Positions 1 to 10,636 of a DNA stretch of 64,000 nt are shown one piece after another (position 1 is the stretch's first letter; every line of letters starts with the position of its first letter). The notes beneath the pieces are model-generated. The model made no database searches, was not told where the DNA came from, and saw nothing but the letters and a program-made list of their open reading frames with translations. Source of the stretch: Hericium rajendrae (Eukaryota > Basidiomycota > Agaricomycetes > Russulales > Hericiaceae); contig CM065882.1 of NCBI GenBank assembly GCA_033439255.1, forward strand, positions 2,852,001 to 2,916,000, written 5' to 3'. A program made the translations under genes and the position numbers.

Positions 1-4
1 ATGA

Positions 5-518
5 CAAACAGACCAGACGAGTCTCAGCATCCTCTGGAGTCAACCTGTAGCTGCGCTGCAGATACGAGACGCGGATGAAAAATGGAGATGGGTGAAGCAC
101 ATAGAAAACGCACTCGTGAGCATCCTTGAAACCATCACGTCTGAATGCTTGCGAGTTACAATTTCGTATCCAGATTGTAAACTGTGGTGATGCCCTCGAA
201 ATGCTTTCAGGTGGATTTTACAAGTCTGCGATCCACCGTGTCGTCCAACCGCCGGAGGATCAGCGGGGGTACAAACGACTGGGCGTCATCTATTTCTGCT
301 ACGCGGATGACGACGTGCAACTTGAGCCACTCATGGATAGCCCTGTTCTTCAACAGGTCGGCGCGATTAGACGTGCTCCAGAGGGCCAGGCGCCTTTGAT
401 GGAGGTCTGGAGAAAAGCGAGAACGGCGGCTTATGGTACGTCGGAACTGAAGAAAAGTGCGGAGAAAGGTATCGAGGAGGAAGTGGTAGCTGGTATTCGT
501 GTGAAGCACTTCAATTGA
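5..518 (+). CDS. 2OG-Fe(II) oxygenase, isopenicillin N synthase-like, C-terminal part
   Basis: Partial gene; the 5' part lies before the window. Exon ~5-115 reads SLSILWSQPVAALQI then a KWRWVKH segment; a 58-nt intron (116-173, gtgagc...cag) joins in phase 0 to exon 174-518, which starts IVNCGDALEMLSGG. This is the double-stranded beta-helix core of the IPNS-like dioxygenase family, which uses Fe(II) and 2-oxoglutarate to hydroxylate or desaturate small molecules. The distal iron ligand is the His of SAIHRVV. The usual HxD pair would sit at the extreme left edge, where TD is visible and the His is probably in the previous exon: an in-frame TGA at 2-4 means an exon must begin between 5 and 12. 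The reading frame ends at TGA 516-518. Substrate cannot be inferred. It converges on the carboxylesterase, 207 bp away. Confidence 0.85.
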
Positions 519-725
519 TGTTTTCCGACAGCACAAAGAGAAAACGACGATATCACGTTACCAATATCGAGGACGAGTTGAATATGTATTATGTCTCCAG
601 ACGTGTCGCGATAACTGTTATTTCTCCCATTCCGCCAGAACCTCAGCAGAATTGAGGAAGTTTGTCATGTTGTGGAAGTCTAGGATATGTATGAGACAAA
701 GCAGTCCAGCAAGCTTCCCAAATAG

Positions 726-2965
726 TTACGAACCGTCTGGTATAGCAGTAATATTGTCACGTTTGAGTTGTAGGAGAAGCTTCGAAGCCAATGTGTATTG
801 TGGCCAAGCAGCTGCGATAGATCATCAGAATCAATTATAGCATACACGAGAGTTCACGCACGACCCGGGTGAAGATCGTTTATGAAGTTAAGATAGAAAT
901 CGAGCCAGGTATTTGCAAACTCTGTTTCAACGGCGGCCGCTGGCACGGGCCCAAAGAGTAAAGGCAATTCCGAGGCATGAGCGACTGCAACGATTTAATT
1001 TCTATATTTCCACATAGAGGATGTATATTTCTCACCTCCCAGTGTGATATTATTGCCAGGTATGAATTCTCTGAAATGGTAGGCAAAAACAGGCTGCAAG
1101 GGCGCTGCGTGCTCGAAGAAACGCCTTCGGGAAGCTAAAACATGTTGTCGCCGTACCACGCAGAGGCTCTGTCGAACAGAGAATCACCGGTATTGAACGG
1201 GGCACCTTGGCTGGAATCATTTGCCGGATACAGCGTTCTAATTGTAGTCAAAACATCGGAAGTGACCTTCGTCTGGTCAATGACCGAAGCAAGGATGAAC
1301 TGATCAAAAGCGATGTCTTGAGCGTCACCGACGAGGTTACGACCAAGCAATGATTCGGAAAAAGTTGCTCCTTCATTTAGCTTTTGGTTCACTCAGCAAA
1401 GAAAGCAGATTGGACGAATTGCGACCTACGTTCGTTCCGGCGATCATCGGCACATGAAGGAAATCGCCGTTGGCAATTTTTGTTGATGCGCGGACGGGAG
1501 AAAAACTATCAGGCGCGATTGTGGGCTCCCAAAACTGATGATTGAGAGTCGCAGCTATCATGGCGTTGCTAAAATTGACCAAAGGCTAGTAGCACATGAC
1601 CCATCAGCGGAAACTCGAATGGCAAGGATTAAGCCATCCTTGCCTCAAATGGGGCTTCTTGTAGACATTTGAATGCATTGGGTCCTGCCGTGCACCCAGT
1701 CGCATTGAGGATAAGATCAAAAGGTTTGCCGGGAAGATCGAAGGTACTAGGTGGCGGAGAGTTCTTGCTAATGAGAATATTCAGTACAGCATGCAGGAAG
1801 GCTCCGAAATTTGAAGGTATACAATGGACCGGTGAAAGAATCCATAATGCTTGCACGAAATAGCGGACGAGATGCAGGGAAGATAATTTGTGCCCCCACG
1901 CTGCCGGCACCGGCAGACTAGATAGATGTTTGTTGATACAAGGTGAGGACATCCGATCGGTTAAAAGCTTACCTGACCCCAGATAGTAACCTGAAGTGTC
2001 AGCCAATGCACAATCAACAGGAGCCGCTGACTTTAATGAAACGTGGAAACCATTTACCTTACTAGCATCGCCACCGAAATGTGCAATATTGTCCTGAACG
2101 AAAGTGAGAGCTTCCCGCTGATCTTGCAGGCCCGCGTTCAGGTCGGTGACAGGAACATGGACACTTGCAAGCTTGACGGCAATTAGAAAGGGAAAGGAAT
2201 GTACCGCAAGATATACTGACAAAACCAAAGGTGTTCAACCTGTAATTGCTGTGGGCGCGTTTAAGAGAACGTGTGATCCCGAATCGAAGTGTGCTCACAT
2301 TGAGACGAAAATGATGGGCTTTCCTGTTTCATTGCTTCTATTCACGATGCCTGCGCATTCTGTGAGGAACCTACTTGCATAATGCTCCGCAAAAACATAC
2401 GAGTGGCATTGAATTCAGGATCGGACGATGATCTGTGGACCGTCAGTCAAGTTTGATGACCGAACTTCAGATCGCTGACCCAGTATTGTATACGCCACCC
2501 TGTCAACCGGAAGATGTGAGTACCTTCTCGACTTGATCTGATATCGCGCTCACATGAATCCAGACAAGCACAGGAAGTTTGGCGTCAGTCCTCGTTCCCT
2601 GGGGTCGCCATATCTTGAACATATCATTTTGAACGGGTTTTCAGGAAAAGATAGGCGAAAAACCTTACGTTCAAAACCAAGCAGTCCTCGCCGATAGGTG
2701 CTCCAAGACTACTTGTAATAGGCTGGGGACACGCGTTACCAAACTGAACGGCGTCTTGAACAGTGGAGAACGGGCGAGAAATCGCGACAGGTGCTTTGAA
2801 CCGCAGATCGCCCACCGGAGGCTGTGCATATGGTATCCCGAGCCAACGATCCGTGCCGTTCTGTGAAGAGCCTCTGAATGTACCAATCGATAACTTTACA
2901 GCTGGTCCAGAGCTCGCAACGACACGAGCAATAAGGAAAAAGATCAGGTGCAGCGTAAGAAACAT
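726..2965 (-). CDS. secreted carboxylesterase type B (alpha/beta hydrolase), 14 exons
   Basis: Start ATG 2965-2963 opens a hydrophobic signal peptide (MFLTLHLIFFLIARVVA). Family signatures follow in order: GIPYAQPPVGDLRF, GEDCLVLN, LPVLVWIHGG (oxyanion loop), NAGLQDQREALTFV, the nucleophile elbow GQSAG, and HASELPLLFG with the catalytic His. My exons (5'->3'): 2965-2669, 2613-2554, 2499-2480, 2432-2401, 2350-2299, 2248-2221, 2171-2058, 1990-1973 (18 nt), 1917-1823, 1767-1644, 1585-1430, 1380-1036, 984-862, 811-726. The nucleophile Ser codon starts an exon. The intron at 1643-1586 is GC-AG. The frame changes by one base at the T run 1137-1140 (NMF, then stop, then SRRRFFEHAAP in another frame). 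Exons sum to 1550 nt, so exactly one added base gives 516 codons plus stop: a true one-base lesion or a sequencing undercall. Likely an extracellular ester hydrolase. Confidence 0.9.
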
Positions 2966-3994
2966 AGTGGACCTGATACGCTCTGCTAGACAGCACGTCA
3001 GACTTAAAGGATGCGTTAATTGGAAAGAACGCAGCAAACCTCATGTTCAGTTTTCAAATCCGCAGGACATCCTGATGAGAGACAAATGACGAATCGAGCA
3101 AAAGTATAAAAGGCGCTGGGAACCCGCCCGTGAAGGAAGGAACATGTGTCGTGAAGCTGTAGATCCGCTGACCATGGTCCTCGGTCCGTCCAAGAAAATA
3201 ACGCGTTCTCACAGCATGGCATGTGTTCGTCTCAAGAGATAACTAAGTTCTTCAGCAAAGCAAGTTATGGATTGAGTCAATCTACGTGCCACACGTATGT
3301 CCAGGTTACAAGAATGTGACATTCCCCTATCAACAGACTGATTTCAGATAGTCGACGATTCAGAGATGTTACAAACTTCAGGATGGACAGCAACACGCAC
3401 CATAGAGATCCGCAATCCTTATCATCCCTCAAGAAGGGCACCAGAGCGCTCAGCAACGACAATACGGCCCATGTCGCCGAAGAAATATTCGAGTCGTCTG
3501 GCCGCACATTCATTGTTTTCAATTGACAAGTCGAAGGGGGCGTTACGTGTCACACAAACACGTGGATGAGTCACGACGCGCTTGCGGGCTTGTGCAGAGT
3601 TTACGGCACTGGCTGCACGAGACAATATACCCTGGGAAAAAGTGTGAAAATTTTATTAGAAGTAGATAACCCAATTTCCATGTCTTTCGTCCAAGAAATT
3701 AGTTTGAAAAAGGGGCTATCTCTCTCCACACAGTTTTCTTGAGAATAAAACATGTAAATATGGATCAAAAATTTCAGCAACTTTTACTATCACATTTCTC
3801 TTCCTAATTTCCGAGAAGCTAGACAAAGTGATTTCTATTATATTTTCCAAGGAAAAAATACTGACTAAAGATTTAATATTATCTTACACACTATCCTGAG
3901 AAATGTAGCAGTACAAACTATAACATTTCTTTCACTTCTTTCTGAGGAAAAGTTCTAGAGAATGATAACCTTATTTCATAGCAAATAGAGTGAA
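2966..3994. other. gene-free stretch: upstream DNA, then AT-rich degenerate repeats
   Basis: 2966-3640 is the upstream region of the carboxylesterase; open frames here carry no recognisable domain. From ~3640 the composition shifts sharply to AT-rich DNA with diverged copies of a motif like TTTCTTGAGAA (for example near 3725, 3890, 3945 and 4035). This AT-rich part abuts the inverted-repeat arm and may be its outer continuation on the left side only, since the right arm ends at the equivalent point. Confidence 0.6.
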
Positions 3995-5747
3995 AACGTA
4001 GGTAAGAAAAAAAAATTTATTTATTTTTAAATTGTTTCTTGAGAATATAGGATGATAAAAGATATAACATTACATTCAATACTTTTTCATAAGATATATG
4101 GTTGAGAAAATATTAAACTTTTACATCTTCAAAACTTTATTTCATAAACATGCCTACTTTAACAAATTTTCTTAGTAAGTATACAAAAATAGTAAGCAAC
4201 TTCACTATAGCCATTTAAAACAATTTATAGACACATTTTGTCTGCCAAATGATAACCAACAGCAAACCTTATAGTCATAGAATGAGTCTTGATTTTTTGC
4301 GATATTATGTATAAAGAAAAAATATTGAGGATGATATCTGTATCTTTCACTCTTTATTAGCACTCTGCTGTTGTGCAATGCCTCAAGATTAATTCTCATC
4401 TTTGATTTTACCTCACTCTCTGTTTTGCATATTTGTGCCTCTATTCAGACACTGCAATTGCATACAAGCTATAATTCATATTATCTGACTAATTTGACAT
4501 TTAGTTCTGAGATTTGACATTTCGTTCTACGATCTGACATTTAGTTTCATTCTAATCTGACATTCAGTTCTATGATCTGATATTTTATTTTGAGATGTGA
4601 TATTCAGTTTTATAATCTGATATTTAGTTCAAAAATCTCATATCTCATTCAGTTCCAATCTGACATTAAGTGCTAAAATCTAACATTCAATTTTAGGATC
4701 TGACATTCAGTTTTGAGATGTGATATTCAGTTCAGTTTTAATCTAACATTCAGTGTCAGGTTCTGACATTCAGTGTCAGGTTCTGACATTCAGTGTCAGG
4801 TTCTGACATTCAGTGTCAGGTTCTGACATTCAGTGTCAGGTTCTGACATTCAGTGTCAGGTTCTGACATTCAGTTTCAAGGCCCTGATATTCAATTTAGT
4901 CTCAATCTGACATTTAGTTTTAGAATCTAATATTCAATTTTAGGATCTAACATTCAGTTCTAGGATTTTATTTTTAGCTTTGAGCTATGACATTTAGTTC
5001 TGAGATGTGATACTTAGTTTCAAGATCTTATATTTAGTTCTGTTCAAATCTGACATTCAGTGTTAGGATCTAAAATTCAATTTTGAGATCTGATAATCAG
5101 TGTTAGAATTTGACATTCAGTTCTAAAAACTGATATTCAGTTTTGAGATGTTATATTGAGTTCTGAGATCTGATATCTAGTTCAGTTCCAATCTGACATT
5201 CAGTGTCAGGATCTGACATTCAATTTTAGAATCTGATATTATCATATTCAGGTCTAAGATCTGATATTTAGTTCACTTTTAATGTGACATTCAGTGTCAG
5301 GATCTGACATTCAGTGTTGGGATCTGACATTCAGTTCTAGAATCTAAAATTCAGTTTTGAGATGTTATATTGAGTTTTGAGATCTGATATTTAGTTCAGT
5401 TCTAATCTGACATTTAGTGTTAGGATCTGACATTCAATTTCAAAATCTGATATTCAGTTCTGAGATCTGATATTCAGTTCAGTTTCAATGTGACATTCAG
5501 TGTCAGGATCTGACATTCAGTGTTAGAATCTGACACTCAGTTTTAGAATCTAAAATTCAGTTTTGAGATCTGATATCCAGTTTTGAGATGTTATATTGAG
5601 TTCTGAGATCTGATATTAAGTTCAGTTCTAATCTGACATTCAGTGTCAGGATCTGACATTCAATTTCAAAATCTGATATTCAGTTCTGAGATGTGATATT
5701 TAGTTCAGCTTTAATGTGACATTCAGTGTCAGGATCTGACATTCAAT
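3995..5747 (+). repeat. left arm of long inverted repeat (AT-rich part plus 20-22 bp satellite)
   Basis: The reverse complement of 54049-55662 matches this interval closely, from the outer AT-rich segment (3995-4480) through the satellite array (about 4490-5747). Outer identity stops abruptly at TACGTTT (reverse-complement sense). The array repeats a unit like TCTGACATTCAGTTTTGAGA with drift. Arms differ by scattered substitutions and indels: the right arm has about 30 extra bases opposite 4140, and array lengths differ. Short open frames here (for example 4399-4205, minus) do not stay open in the other arm and look non-coding. Confidence 0.9.
4751..4870 (+). repeat. perfect 6 x 20-bp tandem block within the left arm
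   Basis: Six identical consecutive copies of a 20-bp unit (CAGTGTCAGGTTCTGACATT). The right arm holds the same block, also six copies, at 54761-54880. The unit contains its own short dyad (TGTCAG / CTGACA). Confidence 0.95.
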
Positions 5748-6049
5748 TAGGATAGGGACCAACACCAGGCAGAGTCACTTGTGGGTCAACACAGGGATTC
5801 CTAAAAATTGACCCACAGGTATCTGACTTGCAGCTCCAGATCATGCAGTAGCTGAAACTCGCACAGATCCAGGTCAGCCCTCAATGCAGCACCAAACACC
5901 TGCAGATTAAAACTGGATCACCTGCAAGTGTATTTGTGTCAGTCCCCAATTCCAACATATGTGTGAGGACAATGTTATACAATTGCTACATGGTGACCTG
6001 GGTAATAGCAGAGGAATACAGCTTAATATATGTTTCGTTAACAATCCCT
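5748..6049. other. intergenic spacer with a 10-bp dyad
   Basis: Between the satellite arm and the RING-like gene. GTGGGTCAA near 5787 is mirrored by TTGACCCAC near 5810, a 9-10 bp stem with a ~15 nt loop. No coding potential recognised; the open frame at 5959-6189 (+) overlaps the RING exon antisense and has no domain. Confidence 0.4.
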
Positions 6050-6790
6050 CTACTGCCTGCAACTGCCTCTCAAGGTTGCCGTTGTTTCTAGCAAGCGCTC
6101 AACACAATAGTTCCGAACAGAACGACCCATTGTCCGCGTGTTGCAAAATGGGCACCGTAAAGCCGGGTGCTGAGCACCAACTGCCGTAAATGCTGCCCGT
6201 ACCTCAGAAAGTCCAGCGGTCATTAATTGATGACGATGGTCCCAGAGGTCAGGATGAGCCCTGTAGATATCGCTCGAGACAACGGTATACTGTGTCCTTA
6301 TCCATTCTTGCAAACAAGCTGCGCAAAAGCTGTGACCGCACTCCGGCAAACTTCGAGTAGAGGTCAGTTCCAAGACTTGCTTCTGATATGATTCAAGGCT
6401 CACATGTGTGGACAGATAAATGTTTCGTAGCAGATATGACACTTGAGGCTCTAGTCCAAACATCCATGTTATTAAGACATAATACCCACATGAGGTCAAA
6501 GCAGCCACGTACCTCATCAAGTGCAGAAGTCAATGATTCTCCATAAATCCGGTGCCGTCGGGTTTGTTCTTCCAACCAGACATTGAAGTGCTCTATCTCC
6601 GCATTCTAGTTGTCACGTTAGAAATAGTAAGCAGAACCGACGCAATTTGGTACGCACCATACCAGAGAGTTGTTCTACTCTGTCCACATAGGCTTGATGA
6701 AGTTCATGTCGCGTAACTAACATCATCTTCAGGCGTGCTATTTCCGCGTCTTTCAGACGTGCTGTTTCTGTGTTCTGTTTGAATCAGGTC
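6050..6790 (-). CDS. RING-finger-like protein with preceding coiled coil (5' end unresolved)
   Basis: The last exon (about 6390-6050) re-assembles as a RING-like domain, SLPECGHSFCAACLQEWI, followed ~50 residues later by RCPFCNTRTMG, ending at a TAG (6052-6050). Upstream, across introns with consensus ends, are a helical exon (LKDAEIARLKMMLVTRHELH, ~6765-6670) and an exon encoding NAEIEHFNVWLEEQTRRHRI (~6605-6515). This order, coiled coil then RING, is common in fungal RING proteins expected to act as E3 ligases. The first zinc-ligand pair (C-x2-C), normally ~10-15 residues before the CGH, is absent: the sequence reads ELTSTRSLPECGH. The first exon was not found; an exon near 7117-6970 is possible. 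It lies downstream of the helicase on the same strand. Confidence 0.6.
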
Positions 6791-7129
6791 AGACATGACT
6801 TCCGTAGAAAATTAGTTGCCACACGCACCGCATTTCCGGGAGCTCCACCTACTGCAGTCACTCCATATATATCCATGTATATATATATCAGAGCCACGCA
6901 GTCCCACAACCAGACAAATGCAAGCAGAATCTGCGCTCAGAGATTAGAGATGGTCGCAGGTAAACGGCTGCGGCATCTCACCTTTTCCCATGTAAGGTAA
7001 ACCCAGCGAAGTGCCTTCACGTTGTGAAAGCGGCCCATTTGATTTTGATTGCGACCGCCACGAATGTGAGGCGAATCAGGTAGAGAGACATGTGAAGATA
7101 TGTAGAGCGCAGGCGGCATGTTCGACCAC

Positions 7130-7899
7130 AGAAACCTGAGCGATCAGTAGACACGTCTCAACAAGAGGCAGCTCTGAGAGCTCTCATAATAAAGGATAGC
7201 CCACCATGTGCGTCGGGCCACCACCACCATTTTCAAAGAGATGGCCGCGTGGCCTTTCATCCCGCTCAAAGGCAGCCGAACTGCCGAACATCCAGCAGCT
7301 GGAGATGAGAATGTCAAAAATGCGGAACGCAAGAGTAGTAGGATGTATACTCGTGCGAGAACGCTCAAGATCGCATGCAATCGCTCTGCCTCGAAGGAAC
7401 GTGCGAGCATGGTACAAGTTGACGCCAAAACCAAGATTTCGGTGGCATCGGCCTTCCATGGGCGCTAAGTACTACTATTCGCACAGAAATATGCTAGCTT
7501 TCTCGATCTCACATATAAAGCCATGAGATTAGATAGACAGTAAGATATATACCATGTAAAGTTCGAAACGATGCATATACTTAGTAACTCGAAAGTTTCC
7601 CAAGGCAGGAAAAAATTGGCCCATCTCGAGAAGCAGAAGACATCCGAGCAAACCCCTCATCTGCCCGGAGGGCCTCCACCATGGGCACGTACGCATCGGG
7701 CGAAATCAGTCCGAGATACATCTAGTTCAATGACCTTATGCGCACTCGTCCACCCTGATATTGAATAGAGGCTAACATTCTATAGGCTAACTTCAATTTG
7801 TAATGCATAAGACAAACAGCGGCGTAGAACAGCGTGCAATAGTACCGTATTGTCGTTTGAAGAGAGGTATGTATCAGTCTGTTCACGAAGAGTGGCAGG
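7130..7899. other. gene-free or unresolved stretch
   Basis: Open frames exist on both strands (for example 7206-7526 + and 7434-7144 -), but they overlap one another antisense, lack domains and show no convincing splice continuity. The 5' end of the RING-like gene could lie here. Confidence 0.4.
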
Positions 7900-10622
7900 C
7901 TAGATGATACCAAAAAGACCTCTTATTTCCTCCATCGACAAGCCAGTCCCTCCACACCCATGAGTGGCCATGCTATCAGTGCCGAGCGCGTCATGTGCGA
8001 CCCGCCGTTTTCGTTCCTGCATATTGATCAATTTTTCATCAATTGTGCCTAGCAGAATAAGCTTGTATATGAAAACATTCCGCGTCTGACCCACGCGATG
8101 CGCCCTGTCGAAGGCCTGATCCTGTAAGATAGACTTCAGCCATGGGAGCATCAGCCAGGAATGATGAATGGAGAGACCTCAATAGCTGGGTTCCACCACG
8201 AATCCATCATTATGACATGATTACACGCAGTGAGATTAAGACCTGTAATTATAGATCAGACTCAGATCTGGGTCGCATGAAAATGTACCGACCGACGCTC
8301 CCACATTTCAGGGAAATCAATATACAAGTTACGGAGTCATCACTGTTGATCCTGCTGAGGGATTCCTGGCGCATTGCAGCATCCATATCGCCATTATCTG
8401 TATCACGCTTAGTTCTGCGTCTTAGAATAGTAAAAAGATTGTCCATACATACGACGAAGCCTAAGCCACGGTGCTTGAGCTGTCCCCCCAGAACGGACAA
8501 AACACTGAGAAACTCCGAGAAGATGATTGTTTTCTGGTTTCCAGGCTCCTGACGTATCTTCAACAGAATCTCGATGGCCATGCGCAACTTCGGCGAGTCA
8601 AACAAGGCTGCATTAACGACTGCCAGACGACTTTTCTCCGGCCGAAGCTCTTGACAAGGGCCTAAGCTGCAAGCTATGATCGCCGCGTCAGTATATCGAT
8701 GCGAAAAGTAAACGACAGCTATGACTCACCTTGCTTGAGCCGAACGAGCGTTGTGAACGTGCGTCCAAAGCTCATATCGGAATCTCTGACCCAACGCTTG
8801 TAGCGCTCAACCAAGTCTTCATAGGAAGCAAGTTCTGCCCCAGTGAAGACGCAATTAGTCACATGCACACGACGCTCAGGAAGAGAGATTATCTCTTTCC
8901 CACGACGCAGCATGATAGCACGAAGTAAAATCTACAACATATCAGACTCCACCGATAGCAAAAGAATAAAGCCTGAAGACTGACGTGCAAACGATCCATG
9001 CCATCTCGCGTATCTCCATTTTTGAGGGGAGTGATTACCTGCTTGCGGAAAGTCTTCCAATCATCCATCGGGGTGACCTGCAAGAACCTGAATAACGAGA
9101 AGAGTTCCTGAACATCGTTTTGCCTTGATAATTTTCGTGAGTATTAGACGTGACCATAGCTGAAATAGATCAACTCACAACGGTGTCCCGCTCAAACACC
9201 AACGGAAATCCCCCTTCAGAGCAAAGCATGCCTCCGCAGCTTTCGACGTCCGTCGCTTGATGGTGTGGGCTTCATCTTAAATATGTTGGATAAGAAGGCT
9301 GAATCAGACACATGATTGAGATCGTACCTAGAACAACTCTTCGCCAGTGGACTTTGTAGAGTGCACAACGACTGGCTCCTTGCGAAAATGCCGCATGTTC
9401 ACTGCGGGTGACGTCATATGTTGTTACGATGATGTCAGCACTACGAAACGCAAGAGGATCTATGAAGGAATCTCAGCAAGTTTAGGCTATCAGTCAAGGA
9501 GCCCAGACCTGTACTGCGTTTGATACCATAGTGCTGAACCACGCGCAGGTTTTCAGTCTTTAAGTTAACCTCTGAGATCCACTGGGCAAGCACGGAAAGT
9601 GGACAGATAATCCTACACGACAGAGATCAGCTATGGATGTGAAGGACTTCTCACGTCATTAGACCCACAAGGTGGATTTCAGCCTGGGATTAGCCTCTTG
9701 GCCAATGGTCGATTCTCTCGCGCCGTCGTCCACGATGCACGCGAGAACTTGAATAGTTTTTCCGAGCCTATCTGACTCTCAGAAACTGATTACATATACA
9801 AGAGAACGAGAATCACTTACCCCATCCCGTCTGCCAGAATTTCACCTCGTGTTTCAGTGGACTTCTCTTGGTTTACCATCCACAAGCGTCCCGCGACTTG
9901 ATGGGGAAGAAGACGGATGCCTTGTTTGAAACCATCGACGGTATTGTCCTGCTTCGACTGATCGAAGTCCTCTAGGTGCCTCAAGCTACCGTTGACGAAC
10001 TGATGCAGTGAAGCTAAGGAGACCGATCTCCGACCTGGGGACGTGTTCGTCATATTAACTGCAATGCGAGAGATGGCATCAGCGACATCATCTATTCCCT
10101 TAGCGGAGTTTGCAGATTGGAGGCTGTGATGGACAGTCGCCGTTGGCGAGACCGACAGCGATGTGGATGTATGCGGAGCATCGGCGGAACTCTCATCGCT
10201 ACAAAGCATTGAGTCTTCATCAGGGTCGATGAAGGAGTCCATAGTATCCGAGCGAGTCAACATATTACTAGTCATCTGCGCAGAAGTGGCGGGGGATGCT
10301 GCCGGAGACATGAATGGCGTGCCCGGTGTGGAAATACTTCCGGACGAGGAAATGCTCAGAGGAGAGAGGATGCGGCGTGGCATTGAGAAGATTGTGCCGT
10401 TCGTAGTTGAATCTTTCTGTGACGGATGAAGGTGGAAGTTGGGTCGAAGTTGTGGAGGCACAGAGTAGCCAGCGGCGATGTGCCACTCAGATAAGAACAA
10501 AGACTTACAAAAACGTGCTACAAAGACACCGAAAACCCATCTAGATCGAACTCAATCTACATGACATACATGTGGCGAATAAACAGCACTGCAAAACTAT
10601 CATGAAATACAGGATATTCCAT
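7900..10622 (-). CDS. SNF2-family helicase/translocase, Rad5/Rad16-like, without internal RING
   Basis: Multi-exon. The N-terminal exon (to 9817) has a serine-rich region, then [12 protein letters not shown] (Q-motif area) and GEILADGMG; after an intron the next exon continues [18 protein letters not shown], so the Walker A motif is split by the intron. Later exons give [16 protein letters not shown] and LSGTP (motifs II-III), [34 protein letters not shown], then [37 protein letters not shown] and [20 protein letters not shown] (motifs IV-VI), ending at 7900. Such proteins are ATP-driven DNA translocases in post-replication repair and silencing. Rad5, Rad16 and HLTF carry a RING between the two helicase lobes; I see none (the linker near 8620-8720 is short). 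The start is uncertain: ATG 10622-10620 with an intron is one option, since the frame at 10500 has no ATG. Confidence 0.85.
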
Positions 10623-10636
10623 GGCTAATCCTGGGA

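Noticed and set aside
4205-4399. Conserved 64-codon frame in the AT-rich part of the inverted-repeat arm
   Set aside because: The other arm breaks the frame by a T-run length difference and the composition is not coding-like.
4751-4870. CRISPR array
   Set aside because: Units are contiguous with no unique spacers, and the genome is eukaryotic.
7206-7526. Plus-strand protein of ~106 aa
   Set aside because: Overlaps antisense and alternative frames of equal length, with no start context, domain or splice partners.
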